Below are positions 51,622 to 60,004 of a DNA stretch of 64,000 nucleotides, one piece after another. The DNA lies in assembly GCF_003627965.1 (NCBI RefSeq), contig NZ_RBWE01000001.1:938524-1002523 (forward strand), written 5' to 3'. The DNA is from Desulfofundulus salinus. Lineage in GTDB: Bacteria > Bacillota > Desulfotomaculia > Desulfotomaculales > Desulfovirgulaceae. Made by a program: the position numbers and the translations under genes. Each line of letters starts with the position of its first letter. The first letter of the stretch is position 1. The notes below the pieces were generated by a model that searched no databases, was not told the origin of the DNA, and worked only from the letters and a program-made list of their open reading frames with translations.

Positions 51622-51796
51622 ACCGCTATCCCTTAAAGGGGGTCATACTACGGAACGATTTGCCGCGGAACTCGCCGACCGGGCCTTCTACTTCGGGCTG
51701 GGCCTGCTCGCTTATGCCGTTTTTCGCTCGGTCATCACTTTAACCATTGCGACCGCATACAGCTTTTGGGAACTATTCAGAAGCAGGGGGTGTTAG
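51536..51796 (+). CDS. Small membrane protein before tadV
   Basis: The credible part is the C-terminal 45 residues (FAAELADRAFYFGLGLLAYAVFRSVITLTIATAYSFWELF), with one membrane helix. The start is uncertain: ATG 51536 is the only in-frame ATG and lies inside the upstream gene, while a strong AAAGGGGG site at about 51636 has no standard start codon at proper spacing in this frame. Confidence 0.45.
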   Translation: MRSTPCWCLTTARFTTGTPASGGVSSQFEPLSLKGGHTTERFAAELADRAFYFGLGLLAYAVFRSVITLTIATAYSFWELFRSRGC

Positions 51797-51799
51797 TGA

Positions 51800-52258
51800 A
51801 TGTCGATTGAATTTCCTGTCATCATCGCTGCCATCGTAGCTCTTGCGGCGGCTTATACGGACGCCAGGTGGGAAATGACCATCCCCAACTGGTTGACGTA
51901 CCCGACCGCTCTCGGCGGGGTGCTCCTGGATTTATGGCTGGGGAGGTATGATTACCTTATCGGTGCACTGGTAGTGTTCGTGGCCATGTTTTTATGCTGG
52001 ATATTCGGCTGGATAGGGGGCGGGGATATGAAGCTCGCCCCGGGGCTGGCGCTCTTCCTGGGACCCCTGCCGGTACTGTACGGGGTGGCCCTGGCGTCCG
52101 CCATCTTCGCCATATGGGGCGGCTTTAAAGCCTGGCGCGGTACGGGCCGGCCGGCGGCCTTCCTGATGGTCCTGGTGGGGAGAATGCCCGGCGGGGCTGT
52201 GCCCCTGGCGGTGTTGATGGGTCCGCTGGCGGTGGGGTTGAAAGTGCTGGGGGTATGA
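51800..52258 (+). CDS. tadV: Prepilin peptidase TadV/CpaA
   Basis: A 152 aa type IV prepilin-like aspartyl peptidase that should remove the Flp leader. The two catalytic aspartates are in AAYTDARW and in the GxGD-like GGGDMKLAPG. Several membrane helices surround them. The start lies three bases after the previous gene. It completes the minimal Tad set: cpaB, cpaE, cpaF, tadB, tadC, flp and tadV. Confidence 0.92.
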   Translation: MSIEFPVIIAAIVALAAAYTDARWEMTIPNWLTYPTALGGVLLDLWLGRYDYLIGALVVFVAMFLCWIFGWIGGGDMKLAPGLALFLGPLPVLYGVALASAIFAIWGGFKAWRGTGRPAAFLMVLVGRMPGGAVPLAVLMGPLAVGLKVLGV

Positions 52259-52274
52259 GAAATAGCTGTCAAAA

Positions 52275-52323
52275 TTGCGGAAAACAACAGCATTTGCTAA
52301 AATAAGACAAGGAATACCATAAC
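52275..52323 (+). promoter_or_regulatory. Promoter and 5' pairing arm of a type I toxin mRNA
   Basis: TTGCGG (about 52275-52280) and TAAAAT (52298-52303) are 17 bp apart, so transcription should start near 52310. The first transcribed bases, GGAATACCATAAC (52311-52323), are perfectly complementary to 52546-52558, the arrangement of a 5'-3' long-distance lock on the toxin mRNA. Confidence 0.6.
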
Positions 52324-52376
52324 TGCGGGCCTCACCTGCCGGGGGAGATTCTTCTCCGAAAGGGGGTGGGGCAGGG

Positions 52377-52466
52377 ATGATTACCGCACAAGACGTAATA
52401 CAGATCGTGCAGGCAACCATCCAATTGCTCACCCTCGTGGTGCTCATCACCTACCGCAGGGAATAA
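52377..52466 (+). CDS. Holin-like type I toxin peptide (29 aa)
   Basis: The 29-residue peptide MITAQDVIQIVQATIQLLTL... has one hydrophobic helix (QLLTLVVLITY) and a charged C-terminus (RRE), resembling the holin-like toxin family of Firmicute type I systems (TxpA/BsrG-like). AGGGGGTGG precedes it. The mRNA ends can pair: 52311-52323 with 52546-52558, and 52330-52341 with 52519-52531 (one bulge). An antisense RNA with its own promoter and terminator covers the 3' UTR. Confidence 0.65.
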   Translation: MITAQDVIQIVQATIQLLTLVVLITYRRE

Positions 52467-52469
52467 GGT

Positions 52470-52559
52470 AAAAACCCTCTAAACTGTGCCAGCAGTTTAG
52501 AGGGCAACCGAAAAACCTCGGCAGGTCGAGGCACCAACGCCGTTTGTTATGGTATTCCT
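52470..52559 (-). ncRNA. Predicted antisense antitoxin RNA
   Basis: On the minus strand, TTGACA (52594-52589), a 17-bp spacer and TAGATT (52571-52566) should start transcription near 52559. A perfect 12-bp hairpin (arms 52475-52486 and 52493-52504) followed on that strand by TTTTT (52474-52470) ends it. The result is an RNA of about 90 nt complementary to the toxin mRNA 3' UTR. Confidence 0.65.
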
Positions 52560-52606
52560 GCTTTTAATCTAACATATAGCCCCCATAATGTCAAGGGAAG
52601 TTGACT

Positions 52607-52628
52607 GCCCGGCTTTGCCGGGCTTTTT
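52607..52628 (+). terminator. Terminator for the toxin transcript
   Basis: GCCCGGC-TTT-GCCGGGC followed by five T residues. Confidence 0.85.
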
Positions 52629-52642
52629 GTTTGTAGGAACGG

Positions 52643-52672
52643 TTGTAATTTCTGCCTTATAGAGTATATAAT
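52643..52672 (+). promoter_or_regulatory. Promoter of the AbrB/PIN module
   Basis: TTGTAA (52643-52648), an 18-bp spacer and a perfect TATAAT (52667-52672), 30 bases upstream of the antitoxin start. Confidence 0.6.
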
Positions 52673-52701
52673 AAGAGAAACTCTGAAAGGTGGAATTCCG
52701 T

Positions 52702-52992
52702 ATGTCTGAAAGGATAGCAACAAAGCGAAGCTACCCCGTTGTTAAAAAGGTGCGTGTTTGGGGAAAGGGTCAATTTACCATCCCGTCCGAGATGAGAGAA
52801 CGCCTGGGAATCAACGAAAACACAATCCTGGAAGTTTTTCAGGCCGGTAAGGCTATTGTGGCTACCCCGGAAAAGATAACGGTCAAGGAACTGGCTGCTT
52901 CCGTCCGTAAGGAAATGGCCAGAAACGGTATCGACCTGGAAAAACTTTTAGCTGAGTTGAGAGAGGGTAGCCATGAGTATAAGACAGATTAA
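52702..52992 (+). CDS. AbrB-like antitoxin
   Basis: 96 aa with a SpoVT/AbrB-type swapped-hairpin DNA-binding domain (KVRVWGKGQFTIPSEMRERLGI, ILEVFQAGKAIV) and a helical C-terminus that would bind the toxin. GAAAGGTGG places the start at ATG 52702. It overlaps the PIN toxin gene by 20 bases and probably represses its own promoter with the toxin. Confidence 0.9.
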   Translation: MSERIATKRSYPVVKKVRVWGKGQFTIPSEMRERLGINENTILEVFQAGKAIVATPEKITVKELAASVRKEMARNGIDLEKLLAELREGSHEYKTD

Positions 52993-53419
52993 AGTGTTTC
53001 TGGATAGCAGCGTTATTATAGCTGCCCTTGCCTCAAGTACGGGCGGTTCACATGAAGTGCTGGCCCTGGCCGAGTTAGGGATAATTGTTCCCTGTATATC
53101 CGAAGACGTAGTGGGCGAGGTCCTGAGGAACATTCAAAAGAAGCTGCCAGGTTGCATGGACAGCTACTACGTCCTGTTTAAGACACTGCCGTTCGAGATA
53201 GTGGACGCAACCAGTGAGGATCTGGAATACGCCAGTTCATTGATCAACGAAAAGGATGCTCCAATACTGGCGGCGGCCATATCCGGTAAGGTAGATTGGC
53301 TGTTAAGCCTGGACAAGCATTTCCTGAACAGCGATTTGAAAGGGAAGGTAAACTTTGCTATCGGTACACCCGGGGATTTTCTACAAGAGCTGGTGTCCTT
53401 TCTGAAAGGAGATGGTTAA
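52973..53419 (+). CDS. PIN-domain toxin (VapC-like ribonuclease)
   Basis: A 148 aa PIN domain: VFLDSSVIIAAL carries the first acidic residue, SEDVVGEVL the second, and EKDAPILAAAISGKVDWLLSLDKHFL the C-terminal acidic cluster. VapC-type toxins cut RNA with Mg ions. Translation is coupled to the AbrB-like antitoxin by overlap. A terminator follows. Confidence 0.88.
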   Translation: MSIRQIKVFLDSSVIIAALASSTGGSHEVLALAELGIIVPCISEDVVGEVLRNIQKKLPGCMDSYYVLFKTLPFEIVDATSEDLEYASSLINEKDAPILAAAISGKVDWLLSLDKHFLNSDLKGKVNFAIGTPGDFLQELVSFLKGDG

Positions 53420-53429
53420 CCAGGAACCT

Positions 53430-53453
53430 GCCCGGCCCTGCCGGGCTTTTTTT
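53430..53453 (+). terminator. Terminator after the PIN toxin
   Basis: GCCCGGC-CCT-GCCGGGC followed by seven T residues. Confidence 0.88.
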
Positions 53454-53565
53454 ATTTTTGGGGCTGTTTTTGCCCTGCCCGTGCTATAATATTCCAGAAG
53501 GTGGTGGTTCCTGGAACAAAAGTTTTCGTTCATGCGTCGAATATATATAAAAGGAGTGGTATCAT

Positions 53566-53640
53566 CTGCTGAGATTTTTCTGGTTCATCATCATATTGGC
53601 GCTTTTCGTGATCTTCGTGCCGGGAATGCGCCCGGTGTAG
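53566..53640 (+). CDS. Possible 24-aa membrane peptide with CTG start
   Basis: A strong AAAAGGAGTGG site lies 5-10 bases before CTG-CTG, which opens a frame LLRFFWFIIILALFVIFVPG... ending at TAG 53640. The product would be one membrane helix. A TATATATAA sequence lies just upstream. The nonstandard start and small size make this tentative. Confidence 0.3.
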   Translation: MLRFFWFIIILALFVIFVPGMRPV

Positions 53641-53673
53641 GTATGGACAAACTTTCCAAAAGGAGAGATGTTT

Positions 53674-54342
53674 ATGCGTAAAGCGGCTGTGCTGTTTATT
53701 GCAGCTCTGATGCTCCTGAGCTTTGCTACCTTCGCGTGGGCGGAAGCGCAGGATGGCGGTGGCGGACCATCTAACTTAGACGCTGCGACGCACGGGGTAG
53801 ATAACGGTTTCATCGACGGTTCAGTGCCCGTATATGGAGGAGGCGGGGGTTCGGGTAACGTTGCCAAACCTATCACCATTGTTGTCAACGGCAATGAGAT
53901 CCGTCCCGACGTTGCACCGTTCATCAAGGACGGGCGCACCTTCGTACCCTACCGGTTCATAGCGGAAGCCCTGGGCTGCAGGGTGGACTGGGACGGTAAA
54001 GACCAGAAAGTGACCGCCGAGAAGGACGGCCTGAAGGTAGTCATGTACGTCGGCAGGAAGGCCGCCTACGTCAACGGTATGGAGAAGCAGATGGACGTGG
54101 CCCCGATGGTGAAGTCCGGGCGCACCTTCGTCCCGGTGAGGTTCATCAGCGAAGGATTGGGGTACAACGTCAGGTGGGAGAACGACACCTGGACGGTAAT
54201 CATAAATTCTCAGGATTACGACCCCGGCCAGGGCTTCCAGAAGGTCAGCTATAACCACAATGAGCCCAGGCTGGGCATAGTCACCGACGGCGTGTTCTGG
54301 AAGGGAGGTTATGACCCTATCAAAAGGTCGTGGATCAATTAG
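53674..54342 (+). CDS. Exported protein with copper-amine-oxidase-N-like repeats
   Basis: 222 aa: signal peptide (AAVLFIAALMLLSFATFAWA), a Gly-rich linker, then two copies of the 'copper amine oxidase N-terminal' stalk repeat, each containing DGRTFVPYRFIAEALG or SGRTFVPVRFISEGLG. These domains are common in surface and spore-associated Firmicute proteins and have no oxidase activity. AAAGGAG favours ATG 53674. A terminator follows. Confidence 0.85.
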   Translation: MRKAAVLFIAALMLLSFATFAWAEAQDGGGGPSNLDAATHGVDNGFIDGSVPVYGGGGGSGNVAKPITIVVNGNEIRPDVAPFIKDGRTFVPYRFIAEALGCRVDWDGKDQKVTAEKDGLKVVMYVGRKAAYVNGMEKQMDVAPMVKSGRTFVPVRFISEGLGYNVRWENDTWTVIINSQDYDPGQGFQKVSYNHNEPRLGIVTDGVFWKGGYDPIKRSWIN

Positions 54343-54383
54343 AGAATTAAGTAAAAAGGGCTCAGGAATATTCGGTCCAGACA

Positions 54384-54420
54384 AACGTTCAGGCTCACTC
54401 GCCTGACGTTTTTATTTTTT
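54384..54420 (+). terminator. Terminator after the exported repeat protein
   Basis: AACGTTCAGGC / GCCTGACGTT stem (one mismatch) followed by TTTATTTTTT. Confidence 0.8.
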
Positions 54421-54449
54421 TGAGAAAAACTTGGGAGAGCAAAGGGGGA

Positions 54450-56714
54450 ATGCACGTGCGCAGGGTTATCGTCGCGTTTCTGGTTCTGGTGTTCCTGTTT
54501 ACTTCGGCGTTTCCGGCGCTCGCGGCAACGACGTCCGGGTGGGGTTTGTGGAAGGACGTGACCACCTTCGGATTCGACGATTATCACACCAGGGTGGGGG
54601 ACAATACGAACTTCCCGGTGATGTGGCCCGCCTGGTACGCCTTCCAGAACCCGCCCGAAACTTCCTACTCCCAGCCGCTGATCCTGGACGGGGACTACTT
54701 CGGCAAAGACCGCCCGGTGATCATCGCGGCCATAGGAAAAGCACTATGCGGGTTTGTTTCCAAACAGGCCAAACCCGACGGGAAATTTCAGCCCAACCCG
54801 CCGGTCTGGTCCCTGCCCCTGAAGGGCGACGGCCCGACCAAGAGCCACCCGACGCTGGTGGACCTCAACGGCAGGAAGCTGGTATTCGTAGGCACCGAGC
54901 ACGACAGCACAGTGGGCGGGGCATGGCTCCAGGTGTTCGACGTGACGGACTTCGACCACCCGAAGGAAGTGTTCCGCGACTGGTCGAAACAAGTTCATGA
55001 CATTGTCTCTGCTCCGGTTGTTTACGATTGGAACGGTCGCCTGATAGTAATAACTACAACCGGTGATACACAACGGATAGCTCTCTGGGTTAACATGGAC
55101 AAGCTAAAGGAAACTGGAAAGCTAAATCCGGGAGAGGAAACGGTTTACTACCTCGATCTCCTCGGCCGCACATCGTCCACGCCGAGCATCGTGAAGCTCG
55201 CCGACGGGTCCGACGGCTTCGCCGTGGGCGTGGACCAGGGGCTGTACAGCGGCAAGCTTGCAATCTATAAATTCAACGATATCCTGGGAGAGAACAATGG
55301 AAAACCGTATTTAAAGAGCAAAGAGCCATACAGGACAGCAAACCTCCCCTCCGGCCTGGTGGCCAGCTTCTCGGTCAGCGGGGACCGTACGAAGCTGTAC
55401 TTCGGAGACTGCCGGAGCCGGGTGTACTGCTACGACACGCGGGCACTGAAAGGCGCGTGGGTGAACACCGCTGTCGCCGGCACCTTCTCCAACCGTTCCC
55501 CGGCCCTGCTCCCGGGTACGGTCTTCTTCCCGGCAGTGGGCGGTACCAGCTCGGGTGACGTGAACTCCCCGGGCAAAGTGATCGCCGTGGACCGCAACAC
55601 CGGGAAGACGATGTGGGTGGCGAATTTCGACTCCCGGGCTCAAACAGCCCCGGCGGTCTGGGCGGTCAACGGGCACGGCAGCATTGTCCTCGAAGGTACG
55701 CGCGGCATTTCCGGCAAATCCTCCCCGGCACTGGCCATGCTGGGCGCGGGCACCGGTGAGAAATACGGGTACGTCAACCTGCCCGTGTCCAGCGGCGGCG
55801 GGTCCTACGCCGCCGGTGTTTCGGGTGAAATCTCCGTAGCCCACGACCACCTGGTGGTCACCACGAACGAGGGCATATTCGCCTGGAACGCCATCCCCAT
55901 CGACCTGGAGGCTGTCTCCATCGACTCCGGCGTGCCCAGGGGTCAGAAGGCGAAAGTGGGGCAGAAATACACCGCCACCGTGGTCTTCAAGTACAGGCAG
56001 GATCCCGGTGTCGAGTGGCCGCTTGACCTGATACCCGTGGCGGCGTTCCACGTAATCGGCGACACAATCAATAAAGCGAGTTTAAAGGACGAAGCGGGCG
56101 CACCGCTGCCGGTTTACGAGGGCAACAAGCAGCAGGTCATCTCCCTCAACAAGCAGGGTGACACGGTGACGGTCACGTTCGACTGGACAGCCCAGCCGGG
56201 CTCGAAGAAGCTGGTCGCCGCCCTGAACACGTTCTACCCGGACATCATGAACCCGAAGCTGGTGCGGTACTACCCCGAACTGACCGAAAAGAACAACGTG
56301 GTGTCCGTCAATATCGAGGTTGAGGGCCTGCACGACGTCAAGGCCACCCTCCTGCCCGCCAAGACTGTCTGGAAGACGCTCCCCGGGCGGGACGTGAAGA
56401 TAATCGTAACCGGCAGGGCGACCAGGAAGGACGACAGCAGCGGTGAGATCCCGGTGAGGTTCACGGTGAGCGGCCCGGGCGGGCCCGTAACGAAGACGGT
56501 GCGGCTCGGACCGAAGGACAGCGAGAGGACGATTTACACCTTCACCACGTCCACCCCGGGGACGTACAGGTTCCGTGCGGAAGCGTGGCCGGCGGACGGC
56601 TCCTGGGAGGACGCCTACCCGCCGGACAACGTGGCCGAGACCACGGTGAGGGTGGAGGTCGTGCAACTGCCGCCGAAGGACAGCAAGATCCATGCGGAGT
56701 TGATTGGGGATTAG
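54450..56714 (+). CDS. Secreted beta-propeller-like protein with C-terminal Ig-like domains
   Basis: About 750 aa with a signal peptide (VIVAFLVLVFLFTSAFPALA). Residues about 40-480 show repeated beta-propeller strands of PQQ/quinoprotein type (GKVIAVDRNTGKTMWVANFD, SSPALAMLGAGTGEKYGYV, LVDLNGRKLVFVGTEHD). The rest consists of beta-rich domains (TVVFKYRQD, VSVNIEVEGLHDVKATLLP) like CARDB or Ig folds. No cofactor ligands were identified. ATG 54450 or GTG 54456 may be the start, given AAAGGGGGA. It may be displayed on the cell surface with neighbouring exported proteins. Confidence 0.75.
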   Translation: MHVRRVIVAFLVLVFLFTSAFPALAATTSGWGLWKDVTTFGFDDYHTRVGDNTNFPVMWPAWYAFQNPPETSYSQPLILDGDYFGKDRPVIIAAIGKALCGFVSKQAKPDGKFQPNPPVWSLPLKGDGPTKSHPTLVDLNGRKLVFVGTEHDSTVGGAWLQVFDVTDFDHPKEVFRDWSKQVHDIVSAPVVYDWNGRLIVITTTGDTQRIALWVNMDKLKETGKLNPGEETVYYLDLLGRTSSTPSIVKLADGSDGFAVGVDQGLYSGKLAIYKFNDILGENNGKPYLKSKEPYRTANLPSGLVASFSVSGDRTKLYFGDCRSRVYCYDTRALKGAWVNTAVAGTFSNRSPALLPGTVFFPAVGGTSSGDVNSPGKVIAVDRNTGKTMWVANFDSRAQTAPAVWAVNGHGSIVLEGTRGISGKSSPALAMLGAGTGEKYGYVNLPVSSGGGSYAAGVSGEISVAHDHLVVTTNEGIFAWNAIPIDLEAVSIDSGVPRGQKAKVGQKYTATVVFKYRQDPGVEWPLDLIPVAAFHVIGDTINKASLKDEAGAPLPVYEGNKQQVISLNKQGDTVTVTFDWTAQPGSKKLVAALNTFYPDIMNPKLVRYYPELTEKNNVVSVNIEVEGLHDVKATLLPAKTVWKTLPGRDVKIIVTGRATRKDDSSGEIPVRFTVSGPGGPVTKTVRLGPKDSERTIYTFTTSTPGTYRFRAEAWPADGSWEDAYPPDNVAETTVRVEVVQLPPKDSKIHAELIGD

Positions 56715-56730
56715 ATTGTAGATCTGGTTC

Positions 56731-56765
56731 AGGGGCCGGGGTTGACCCGGCCCTGTCGTTTTTCA
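56731..56765 (+). terminator. Terminator after the beta-propeller gene
   Basis: CAGGGGCCGGG / CCCGGCCCTG stem with a TTGA loop, then TCGTTTTTC. Confidence 0.85.
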
Positions 56766-56778
56766 GAAGAGTTTTCGT

Positions 56779-57384
56779 GTGCTGCTAAATTCCCACCTGT
56801 ATTTTGTACCGGTTTGCGAAAAGAAGGAGGTGGCAACAAAGGAGTTGATTATTTTCCGACCCATATACAACCTCTGGTTCAGGTTTGCCAAAAAAAGAAT
56901 TCTGGAAACCCAAAGCGTTTACGAATACGGCTATGCGGATTTTAGAGTATCGTCGCTTTTCACCTCCATAACCGCCGTAATAGGCGGTCTAATGTTTTAC
57001 CCATATTATCTGAGAGGGGATATTGGGAATTATGAAGCTTTTTTGCTCATGCTGGTATTTGTTGTAATCAAGTTTGGCTTAACGCATATTGTGGGCATAT
57101 CACTTCAAGAAACTGTGTTTATTTTGGACTTGCCCAGTCATTTAAAAGGGAGGGTTGTTTATGGTTGTTATAATTTCGCCAAGAAAGAAGCGGTAGAAAA
57201 GAAAGACAATCAAAATAGCGCGGACAATACTGGCAAACAAAAACGAAACGTTTTTCTTTCTGTATGTAGGTTTGTAAACCATGCGTTCAAACTCACAATA
57301 GCCCAATTTTTTAGCAAAACAATAAAGACCGATGGCAGCTTGTCTCATATCTGTAAACTGAACTTTAACACCCAATCCCAATAA
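56779..57384 (+). CDS. Hypothetical membrane protein
   Basis: Up to 201 aa with two or three membrane helices (SLFTSITAVIGGLMFYPYYL, AFLLMLVFVVIKFGLTHIVG) and a Lys/Asn-rich C-terminus. It is clearly lower in GC than the preceding genes. The start is uncertain: GAAGGAGG at about 56823 suggests initiation near GTG 56831 or TTG 56846 rather than at 56779. No family recognised. Confidence 0.55.
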   Translation: MLLNSHLYFVPVCEKKEVATKELIIFRPIYNLWFRFAKKRILETQSVYEYGYADFRVSSLFTSITAVIGGLMFYPYYLRGDIGNYEAFLLMLVFVVIKFGLTHIVGISLQETVFILDLPSHLKGRVVYGCYNFAKKEAVEKKDNQNSADNTGKQKRNVFLSVCRFVNHAFKLTIAQFFSKTIKTDGSLSHICKLNFNTQSQ

Positions 57385-57424
57385 AACCCCGGAAAATCAA
57401 GGCTTCCGGGACATAACGAGTTGG

Positions 57425-59104
57425 CGTGCCACAACATTTTACCTTATTGTGGTAGATATGCTAATTAATGATTGTTACATGATTTGGAACTCCTATTCCC
57501 AATGCTTTAAAAGCTTGAAAAGCATTTCCTGGTAATTCAGTTCGGCACAAGTATCTTATGCCTTCCAGGGTTAACTCGACAGCTTTTAGATTTTTTAAAT
57601 CCCTCATGAGATACAAGTATTCAACCTGGCTGCCGGCCAGCTTGAGATACCGGTAAAAAGCCGATTCCAACACCAGCGCCAGAAAACAAACCATGACATG
57701 TGCCCTTACCCGGCGGTCTTTCCAGTGGTAGATTGGCCTTAAATCAAGGGTGGATTTTAATTCCCGAAAGGCCCTTTCCACCCGCCAGAGTTCTTTGTAT
57801 GCCAGGGCTGCCTCTGCAGTGTCCAGTTGGGAGTTGGTCCTGAGAACATACTTACCGTCATAACGGGCATCTTCTTCCAGAGCCTTCTGATCCACGGCAA
57901 CATTGGCGCCTGATATTTTCAGAAACCTGCTGTAGCCACTGTTTGACAGCATTGATTTAAGACCTTTTTCGTTAAGCTGTTTTTCCAATTTCTTGACAAT
58001 CTCTTCCCGGGCTTTTCGGTCGTGTTCAGCCTCCATTGGGTTATAGCAGATAATGTAACGATTGGCATCATGCCAGACTTCTTTTACTTTCAAGTTCTCG
58101 GCCACTTCTTTGTAACGGCCGCCCGTTTTCAACACTTCCGCAACCGCCTGCATCCGGCGCATTTTTACGCCGACGATATATTCGATATGTTCTCTATCCA
58201 ACTCATCCAGAAGTGTTGGGCTAACCATTCCCCGGTCGGCTACGAAGATTACCCGCCGGAGCAGAAACCGTGTTCGGGTATCATGGATGACCTTCTTGAG
58301 GTCTCGATGTCGGCAGTATTACCGGAAAAAACCTGGTGAGCCACCGGTATTCCTTCCCGGGTCATAAGCACTCCTACAATAATCTGCACCCGGTCGGAGC
58401 GGTGGTCTTTGGAATACCCGTATTCCGCCAGACCTTCGGGACCATTTCCAGTGAAGTAGGTGGAGGTGGTGTCCCAGAAAACCAGATCCAGTTCCAGGTT
58501 AAATAGATTTTTCGTTTGCTCAAATAACTCCAGTTCAATGGTTTCCTTATGTAAGATGAGAAAGTCCAGTGCCCGGTAAAAATGGTGTAACTCCAGTTCC
58601 TTAAAGGCGGGCCGGTAGATCTCGTTGACCCATTCGTTGACCGCCCGCTTGGACAATGGATCACTGATACGGTTTAGGACCATGGCGTATATGGCTTCAT
58701 CAAGAGGACTGGTTATTTCTGTTTTATCAAGAAGGTTTTTGATAATGGCAGCCAGCCCCAGCTTTTCCCACAGGTGCCGGAAGATCAGCTCAGTACCCCA
58801 TTCTTTTGCCTCTAAAACCATAAGCCTGGCGGCTTCAGCTTGGACCCACCTCTTTTTGGAGAATTTAGCCAGGCTTTCAATAAAACGGTCGAGGCTACCC
58901 GACTGGGCATCTTCAATGCGGCCCAGGTTAGCAACAACTTTCTGGCGTACTTTACCGTTTTCGCGAACACCTTCAACTATTTGCAAGTACGTCCTTTTAG
59001 TGCCATCTTTATTGGCGAAGGTTTTAGTCCTGACAAACATAGCATAATCATTATAACATGGCAATATTGGATATTCAAAGACAGTAAATGGTATACGTGG
59101 CACA
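57425..59104 (-). mobile_element. IS1634-family insertion sequence, probably inactive
   Basis: A transposase gene in two frames is flanked by related ends: GTGCCACAACATTTT at 57425 and GTGGCACAACATTTT at 59097. The first seven bases of these ends are inverted with respect to each other, while the following AACATTTT is in direct orientation. Exact inverted repeats and target duplication could not be fixed by eye. Confidence 0.7.
57461..59040 (-). pseudogene. IS1634-family transposase with a single-base frameshift
   Basis: The N-terminal frame starts at ATG 59040 (MFVRTKTFANKDGTKRTYLQ), contains the DDE-type core beginning LDLVFWDTTSTYFTG and ends near 58249. The C-terminal frame carries VADRGMVSPTLLDEL (second Asp) and YKELWRVERAFRELKS (catalytic Glu), ending at 57461. 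The junction near 58300 reads as a one-base deletion after GNTADIET. Joined, the product would be about 525 aa, a normal size for this family. Unless programmed frameshifting occurs, the copy is dead. Confidence 0.85.
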
Positions 59105-59139
59105 ACATTTTTTGATATTCCCAATATACATCCTTGATT

Positions 59140-59616
59140 TTACTGGGTTTTCAAGAGTTGATGAAGCCTAAAACCCGCTTTTACTGTCAAAGTTGAGGTA
59201 AAAGCGGAAATCGGGATCATATTAGTCACGAACGAATTGAGGTTGGCGAAAGAAAAACCCAACAGAACTATTTTGCAAACACCGGCAGCGTGGCCGGCAA
59301 AAAAATAGAATATCCCGAAAAAGACAGCATTTGCCACTGGTCCTCCAATAAAGGGAAGGAACAGCCGTGGACCGAATGGAGAAGGCATTTCTGGCTCTGT
59401 GAATCTTGTACAGTTTCCACCATCGGGGAACAAACGAAACCTGAATACTGCATCTCTTACTTTGATGGAAAAAAGAATCCGGCCACTTCCCACATTAACC
59501 CTGGTGACAGGAATTCCCAGGGAGAAGTACACACAAGCATGGCCAATTTCGTGCAAAAAGATCGCAAGGTAATGGCCCATCAACATGGAAACGATAAATG
59601 CCAGTATTTCCACCAC
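59140..59616 (-). CDS. M50-like membrane metallopeptidase
   Basis: 158 aa with an HEIGH zinc motif inside a hydrophobic helix (GHYLAIFLHEIGHACVYFSLG) and a later helix (FIGGPVANAVFFGIFYFF) like the NPDG-containing segment of M50 site-2 proteases, though the Asp motif is not obvious. It is shorter than most regulatory M50 enzymes. It lies beside the insertion sequence, with no clear operon partner. Confidence 0.7.
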   Translation of the reverse strand: MVEILAFIVSMLMGHYLAIFLHEIGHACVYFSLGIPVTRVNVGSGRILFSIKVRDAVFRFRLFPDGGNCTRFTEPEMPSPFGPRLFLPFIGGPVANAVFFGIFYFFAGHAAGVCKIVLLGFSFANLNSFVTNMIPISAFTSTLTVKAGFRLHQLLKTQ

Positions 59617-59785
59617 TTAATTAATCAACTCCCTGTGGAAAAACTGCGCTTCGGAACAAAGCTGTTAATTATTATCAGTTCTCCCGTTTGGCTCATCCAC
59701 CTGCTCTTTGACAAAAGGGACTTAAGGATAATCGACACTGTGAAATACAGAGGTTGTTAGGATTGAATTTGTCAATCTTAACATT

Positions 59786-59956
59786 GTGGAGATTGCGGAA
59801 AGAGATAAAGAAAAGTCCCTGGAGTTATTGCGAAAAATAGCAGCTCATAAAAAGGTGTTGAACTGGATGTCCCCTGGTTACGGGGACGAAGTGTATGAAG
59901 GGAAAATCCGGGCAATTAAGAACAACCCGGGTAAGTTAGAGCGGGAAGGTTTGTAG
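59786..59956 (+). CDS. Small hypothetical charged protein or gene remnant
   Basis: A frame of about 56 aa starting at GTG 59786 (VEIAERDKEKSLELLRKIAA...) has helical, charged composition with WMSPGYGDEVYEGKIRAI near the end. It could be the tail of a decayed gene, since sense continues a few codons upstream without a start. No family recognised. Confidence 0.4.
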   Translation: MEIAERDKEKSLELLRKIAAHKKVLNWMSPGYGDEVYEGKIRAIKNNPGKLEREGL

Positions 59957-60004
59957 TCCTCCCGCTTAACTTTTTTCTGGACGAAAATCTCGGGGGGTGG
60001 GTGT

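Noticed and set aside
54431-55000. Alternative frame of 189 codons inside the beta-propeller gene
   Set aside because: The main frame has a signal peptide and repeated beta strands; the alternative is Arg/Gly-rich without features.
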